From CAMEON01 sp963609805 (GTDB lineage Bacteria; Bacillota; Clostridia; Oscillospirales; CAG-272): DNA of 10,073 nucleotides. The stretch is taken from the NCBI GenBank assembly GCA_963609805.1, contig CAVDLN010000063.1, positions 1 through 10,073 on the forward strand, read 5' to 3'. Position numbers and translations under genes: made by a program. The notes under the pieces are model-generated. The model ran no database searches. It saw only the letters and a list, made by a program, of their open reading frames with translations, and was not told the origin of the DNA. Below, in pieces: positions 8,304 through 10,073 of this stretch. Every line of letters starts with the position of its first letter. The stretch's first letter is position 1.

Positions 8304-8666
8304 ATGATTGGCACGGGCAGCATTACATTGCCTATTTACGATTGGTTTACGGCGGACTTCGATTTCAAAACCGGACTGGGCAACCGGTACTCCGGTTCCG
8401 TCGGCACGGACGGGAGCACGGGGAGTCTGGGGAGAACGCTGTTTGAGTACAATGCCGTCATGCTCCGCACCGAACAGAAGGACGCGGACGGAAAGAAGCA
8501 GCAGACCGTTACGCTGCAGGTGTCCTGCGGGGTACGCCGTCCGTGGCCGGACGGCGCCGCATGGACGGACAGGCGGGAGAAAACCTTTCCCGGAACGCAG
8601 GCGGGGCTGGAGCAGGCGCTGGCATGGCTGGAGGAATGCCTTGCGGAAAGCGGTGTCGGCGCATAA
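8304..8666 (+). CDS. Small unrecognised protein downstream of the GH123 gene
   Basis: 120 residues, no family recognised. The ATG lies 15 bp after the GH123 stop with AAAGGA at 8291-8296, 7 bp upstream, a ribosome site much like that of thrH. There is no signal peptide or membrane segment. The N-terminal half is rich in aromatic, Gly and Ser/Thr residues (LPIYDWFTADFDFKTG, GNRYSGSVGTDGSTGS). The middle (about 46-75) alternates hydrophobic and polar residues as in beta strands and holds C75. The C-terminal 25 residues, from about PGTQAGLEQALAWLEECL, should form an amphipathic helix with C112. Spacing and a shared terminator indicate co-transcription with the lipoprotein, but a cytoplasmic protein need not share its function. 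Codon usage matches the GC-rich neighbours. A second frame over the same DNA (8308-8688) has no ribosome site of its own and an Arg/Pro-rich shadow composition. Confidence 0.75.
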   Translation: MIGTGSITLPIYDWFTADFDFKTGLGNRYSGSVGTDGSTGSLGRTLFEYNAVMLRTEQKDADGKKQQTVTLQVSCGVRRPWPDGAAWTDRREKTFPGTQAGLEQALAWLEECLAESGVGA

Positions 8667-8693
8667 CCGCAATTTCATAAAGCTATAGACAGA

Positions 8694-8724
8694 AGCCCTC
8701 CTCGGGAAAAATCCGAGGAGGGCT
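8694..8724. terminator. Bidirectional hairpin terminator between convergent genes
   Basis: AGCCCTCCTCGG (8694-8705) and CCGAGGAGGGCT (8713-8724) form a perfect 12-bp stem with a 7-base loop (8706-8712). On the plus strand GTTCTTGTC follows, a weak U-rich tail; on the minus strand TCTGTCT follows, also weak. It lies 27 bp after the 8304-8666 gene and 31 bp after the stop of the leftward Xre gene, so it probably ends both transcripts. Confidence 0.8.
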
Positions 8725-8755
8725 GTTCTTGTCAGAGCGCATACGCGCAGAGCGT

Positions 8756-8989
8756 TTATTTATCGGTGCTCTGTATTTTCGGATAGCGGTGCGGGTCCTC
8801 CGTCTCACCGAGAAGATAGTCGATGCTGGTGCCGTAAAAGCGTGCCAGCTTAATCAGGACGGCAGTCGGGATGTCGTTTTCCCCCGTCTCGTATTTGGAG
8901 TAGCCTGTCTGTGACATGGAAAGCATTCTGGCTATCTGTGTCTGCGTCAGGTCACGGTCCTCCCGCAGGTCGCGGATTCTCGGATACAT
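8756..8989 (-). CDS. Xre-family helix-turn-helix transcriptional regulator
   Basis: 77 residues, essentially a single Cro/C1-type DNA-binding domain. The HTH spans about residues 14-60: LTQTQIARMLSMSQTGYSKYE carries the two recognition-region helices (written here 13 to 33 in part), and IDYLLGE is the usual end of the domain in Bacillota. The short polar tail (PHRYPKIQSTDK) holds no effector or peptidase domain. I chose the ATG at 8989 because AAAAGGAG (8997-9004, minus strand) lies 7 bp before it. The upstream in-frame ATG at 9025 has no such site and would precede the likely transcript start. The gene is divergent from the membrane-protein gene at 9141, and two matching palindromes lie between them. 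Autorepression together with control of the divergent genes is the natural reading, as in phage and element switches, but is inferred. Confidence 0.9.
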   Translation of the reverse strand: MYPRIRDLREDRDLTQTQIARMLSMSQTGYSKYETGENDIPTAVLIKLARFYGTSIDYLLGETEDPHRYPKIQSTDK

Positions 8990-9020
8990 CGGTCGGCTCC
9001 TTTTGCATTTATTGACCATT

Positions 9021-9050
9021 ATCATAAATTAATCTGTTTCAGAGTATTGA
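9021..9050 (-). promoter_or_regulatory. Possible promoter of the Xre gene
   Basis: On the minus strand TATGAT (9021-9026) is a 5-of-6 match to a -10 box. With an 18-bp spacer the -35 would be TCAATA (9045-9050), only 3 of 6. A start near 9014 would give a short leader of about 25 bases before the ATG at 8989. The palindrome at 9033-9043 would sit in the spacer. The weak -35 makes this uncertain. Confidence 0.4.
9033..9043. promoter_or_regulatory. Candidate Xre operator 1 (TCTGTTTCAGA)
   Basis: An 11-bp palindrome with core CTG-TTT-CAG (9034-9042). The core is the exact reverse complement of the core of operator 2, so the same protein should recognise both. It lies between the putative -10 and -35 of the leftward Xre promoter and just upstream of the rightward -35. 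Assignment to the adjacent Xre protein is inferred from position. Confidence 0.6.
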
Positions 9051-9075
9051 CTTTTAACCTGAAACAGGTTATAAT
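9047..9075 (+). promoter_or_regulatory. Strong sigma-A promoter for the rightward membrane-protein genes
   Basis: TTGACT (9047-9052, 5 of 6) and a perfect TATAAT (9070-9075) are spaced by the ideal 17 bp. The start would be near 9082, giving a leader of about 59 bases before the ATG at 9141. The whole spacer from 9056 is filled by operator 2, which also touches the first base of the -10. A bound repressor would block this promoter. Confidence 0.85.
9056..9070. promoter_or_regulatory. Candidate Xre operator 2 (AACCTGAAACAGGTT)
   Basis: A perfect 15-bp palindrome, AACCTG-AAA-CAGGTT, located inside the spacer of the rightward promoter and overlapping its -10. Its centre (9063) is 25 bp from the centre of operator 1 (9038). 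Its arms are longer than those of operator 1, so it may be the stronger site. Binding by the adjacent Xre protein is inferred. Confidence 0.72.
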
Positions 9076-9110
9076 GTAAATAACGGAGGCAAATTCAATC
9101 ACTTTTTATT

Positions 9111-9126
9111 CTATTTGACTATTTGA
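9111..9126 (+). repeat. 8-bp direct tandem repeat in the 5' leader
   Basis: CTATTTGA occurs twice back to back (9111-9118, 9119-9126) immediately before the AGGAGG ribosome site. The second copy supplies a TTG that extends the frame upstream, but this is not the likely start. It may be only a slippage product in AT-rich leader sequence. Confidence 0.6.
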
Positions 9127-9140
9127 CAGGAGGTTTAAGC

Positions 9141-9758
9141 ATGGAGTACGCAGCGGGACCGGAAACACAGACAAAAAAGAAAAGACTGAACGGAGGGCGG
9201 CTTGTATTGACCATTATAGCCGTTGTACTTGCTTGGAGTCTCACCTTGGCGGGAATAGGATTTCCGCTGTACCTGAAAGCACCGGATTATCTGATGGAAC
9301 AGGGGGATTATGTGACGGCTTATCGGATTGCAACAGATTCAACGAAAAAAGGTTGGATATTGACTGAATTCATGATAATCGCAGTTTTATCTGAAAAAGC
9401 AGATAACCTTTACTATCCTTCGTCACTTGAGGTTGTTGGTGCTTATGTGGCGATTGTAGAAAATTATATGACTGTTATGTGTCAGTATAAGACTTTGAAT
9501 AGGGGCGAAACCAAAAAGGTTATGAGTTATACGGGCGCAATTGTAGATCTCAGTGCCGGAACAGGAACAACGTATTTGAATTCTTTGGATGATGAATTGG
9601 CTGAAAAACTGTATTATACCGTTCGAAATTCAGCAGAAAATGCTCGGATAATTCAAACGAGCAAGACACTTGACAGAATTAACGAACATTGCACAGATGA
9701 GGAACTGTTGTCAATTGCGCTAACATGGGATGACTTTTGGGCAGTGGTGGGGTCATGA
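9141..9758 (+). CDS. Single-pass membrane-anchored protein of unknown function
   Basis: 205 residues from the ATG 7 bp after a perfect AGGAGG (9128-9133). The in-frame TTG at 9123 is rejected because it precedes that site. A basic cytoplasmic stretch (KKKR, 12-15) precedes one membrane helix (about 21-45). The remainder (about 46-205) should be outside the cell if the positive-inside rule holds. APDYLMEQGDYVTAYRIA (47-64) looks like one TPR-like helical hairpin half. The rest is mostly helical and acidic, with two cysteines (C114, C184) and a tryptophan-bearing C-terminus (TWDDFWAVVGS). I recognise no family. The DNA is clearly poorer in GC than the genes to the left: 19 of 60 bases in 9361-9420 against 41 of 60 in 2281-2340. 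That suggests acquisition or weak codon adaptation. It is driven by the operator-covered promoter, so the Xre protein probably controls it. Confidence 0.82.
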   Translation: MEYAAGPETQTKKKRLNGGRLVLTIIAVVLAWSLTLAGIGFPLYLKAPDYLMEQGDYVTAYRIATDSTKKGWILTEFMIIAVLSEKADNLYYPSSLEVVGAYVAIVENYMTVMCQYKTLNRGETKKVMSYTGAIVDLSAGTGTTYLNSLDDELAEKLYYTVRNSAENARIIQTSKTLDRINEHCTDEELLSIALTWDDFWAVVGS

Positions 9759-9818
9759 TATATCGAGTTATTATCAACAAACGTCAATGTCAAATTATTT
9801 TTTGAAGGAGAAAGCTAT

Positions 9819-10073
9819 ATGAAAACAGCATCCAAAGTATTTTTGATTCTCAATCTTGTGTGGCGAATACCATACGCTTTGATTATGTTGTGCGCAGCCG
9901 CATTCGGAACTTCGTTCGGTGTTCTTGTAACGGATTACACGATTGCAGGACTTGCTGTGGGGGTCACTTATGCGTTTATCTTTCTGTGGTTTGTCCCGGG
10001 AATCATTTTTGATTTCATAGGACTGGTCAAGTTGAGCAAGGCTTTCTGTAAGCAGGACGTGCCCACATGGCTC
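9819..10073 (+). CDS. Small multi-pass membrane protein, 3' end missing
   Basis: The first 85 codons of a gene that runs off the right edge. The ATG at 9819 lies 8 bp after GAAGGAG (9804-9810). Two hydrophobic segments are visible: about 7-30 (VFLILNLVWRIPYALIMLC) and about 41-71 (AGLAVGVTYAFIFLWFVPG, then IIFDFIGLVKL), the latter long enough for one long or two short helices. A basic and polar segment (KLSKAFCKQD) follows. No family is recognised. It is 60 bp downstream of the 9141-9758 gene with no terminator between them, so the two are probably co-transcribed and may act together in the membrane. Confidence 0.75.
   Translation, partial: MKTASKVFLILNLVWRIPYALIMLCAAAFGTSFGVLVTDYTIAGLAVGVTYAFIFLWFVPGIIFDFIGLVKLSKAFCKQDVPTWL

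Noticed and set aside
7434..8678. 414-codon minus-strand frame
   Set aside because: Antisense to the conserved GH123 catalytic region and crosses two plus-strand genes; no recognisable domain.
8308..8688. 126-codon plus-strand frame overlapping the 8304 gene
   Set aside because: Arg/Pro/Ser-rich composition typical of an off-frame reading, with no separate ribosome site at suitable spacing.
9023..9025. ATG at 9025 (minus) as start of the Xre protein
   Set aside because: No ribosome site there, and AAAAGGAG is well placed for the ATG at 8989. The extra 12 residues are not part of an HTH domain.
9123..9125. TTG start of the 9141 membrane protein
   Set aside because: It lies upstream of the AGGAGG at 9128-9133, which is correctly spaced for the ATG at 9141.

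Overview
The window looks like part of a chromosome from an uncultured gut-type Clostridia (Bacillota, perhaps Oscillospirales or a neighbouring order). The grounds are GC-rich coding DNA with strong AGGAG-type ribosome binding sites, an LCP wall-polymer ligase, a diderm-free lipoprotein style with Glu-Thr linkers, and Gram-positive-type promoters. The taxonomic call is inference. A 63-base run of N shows that this is a draft or metagenomic assembly.

Layout: (1) 2-1354, the 3' part of a LytR-CpsA-Psr protein whose wall-spanning linker is built from 39-bp tandem repeats. It is followed after 34 bp by thrH (1389-1988) and a clear intrinsic terminator (2003-2026). (2) 2092-5630, two ABC exporter half-transporters with overlapping stop and start codons (ATGA). 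Their motifs are complementary: the first has degenerate Walker B and switch residues, the second a degenerate signature. This is the hallmark of a heterodimeric exporter with one catalytic ATP site. (3) 5661-8666, a strong sigma-A-type promoter driving a secreted lipoprotein with a GH123/DUF4091-type catalytic region (5725-8288, interrupted by the N gap) and a small unrecognised protein (8304-8666). A 12-bp-stem terminator (8694-8724) closes this unit and also serves the convergent gene opposite. (4) 8756-10073, an AT-richer block: a leftward Xre-type repressor, a compact divergent control region with two copies of the palindrome CTG-AAA-CAG, and rightward genes for a single-pass membrane protein (9141-9758) and a small multi-pass membrane protein that runs off the end (9819-10073).

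The first three blocks look like ordinary chromosomal functions of a surface-active anaerobe: envelope polymer attachment, serine/threonine metabolism, export, and glycan breakdown at the cell surface. The fourth block differs in base composition and has the architecture of an autoregulated accessory module: repressor, operator pair and membrane proteins. It is the most likely place for something undescribed, but the window cuts it off before its function can be seen.
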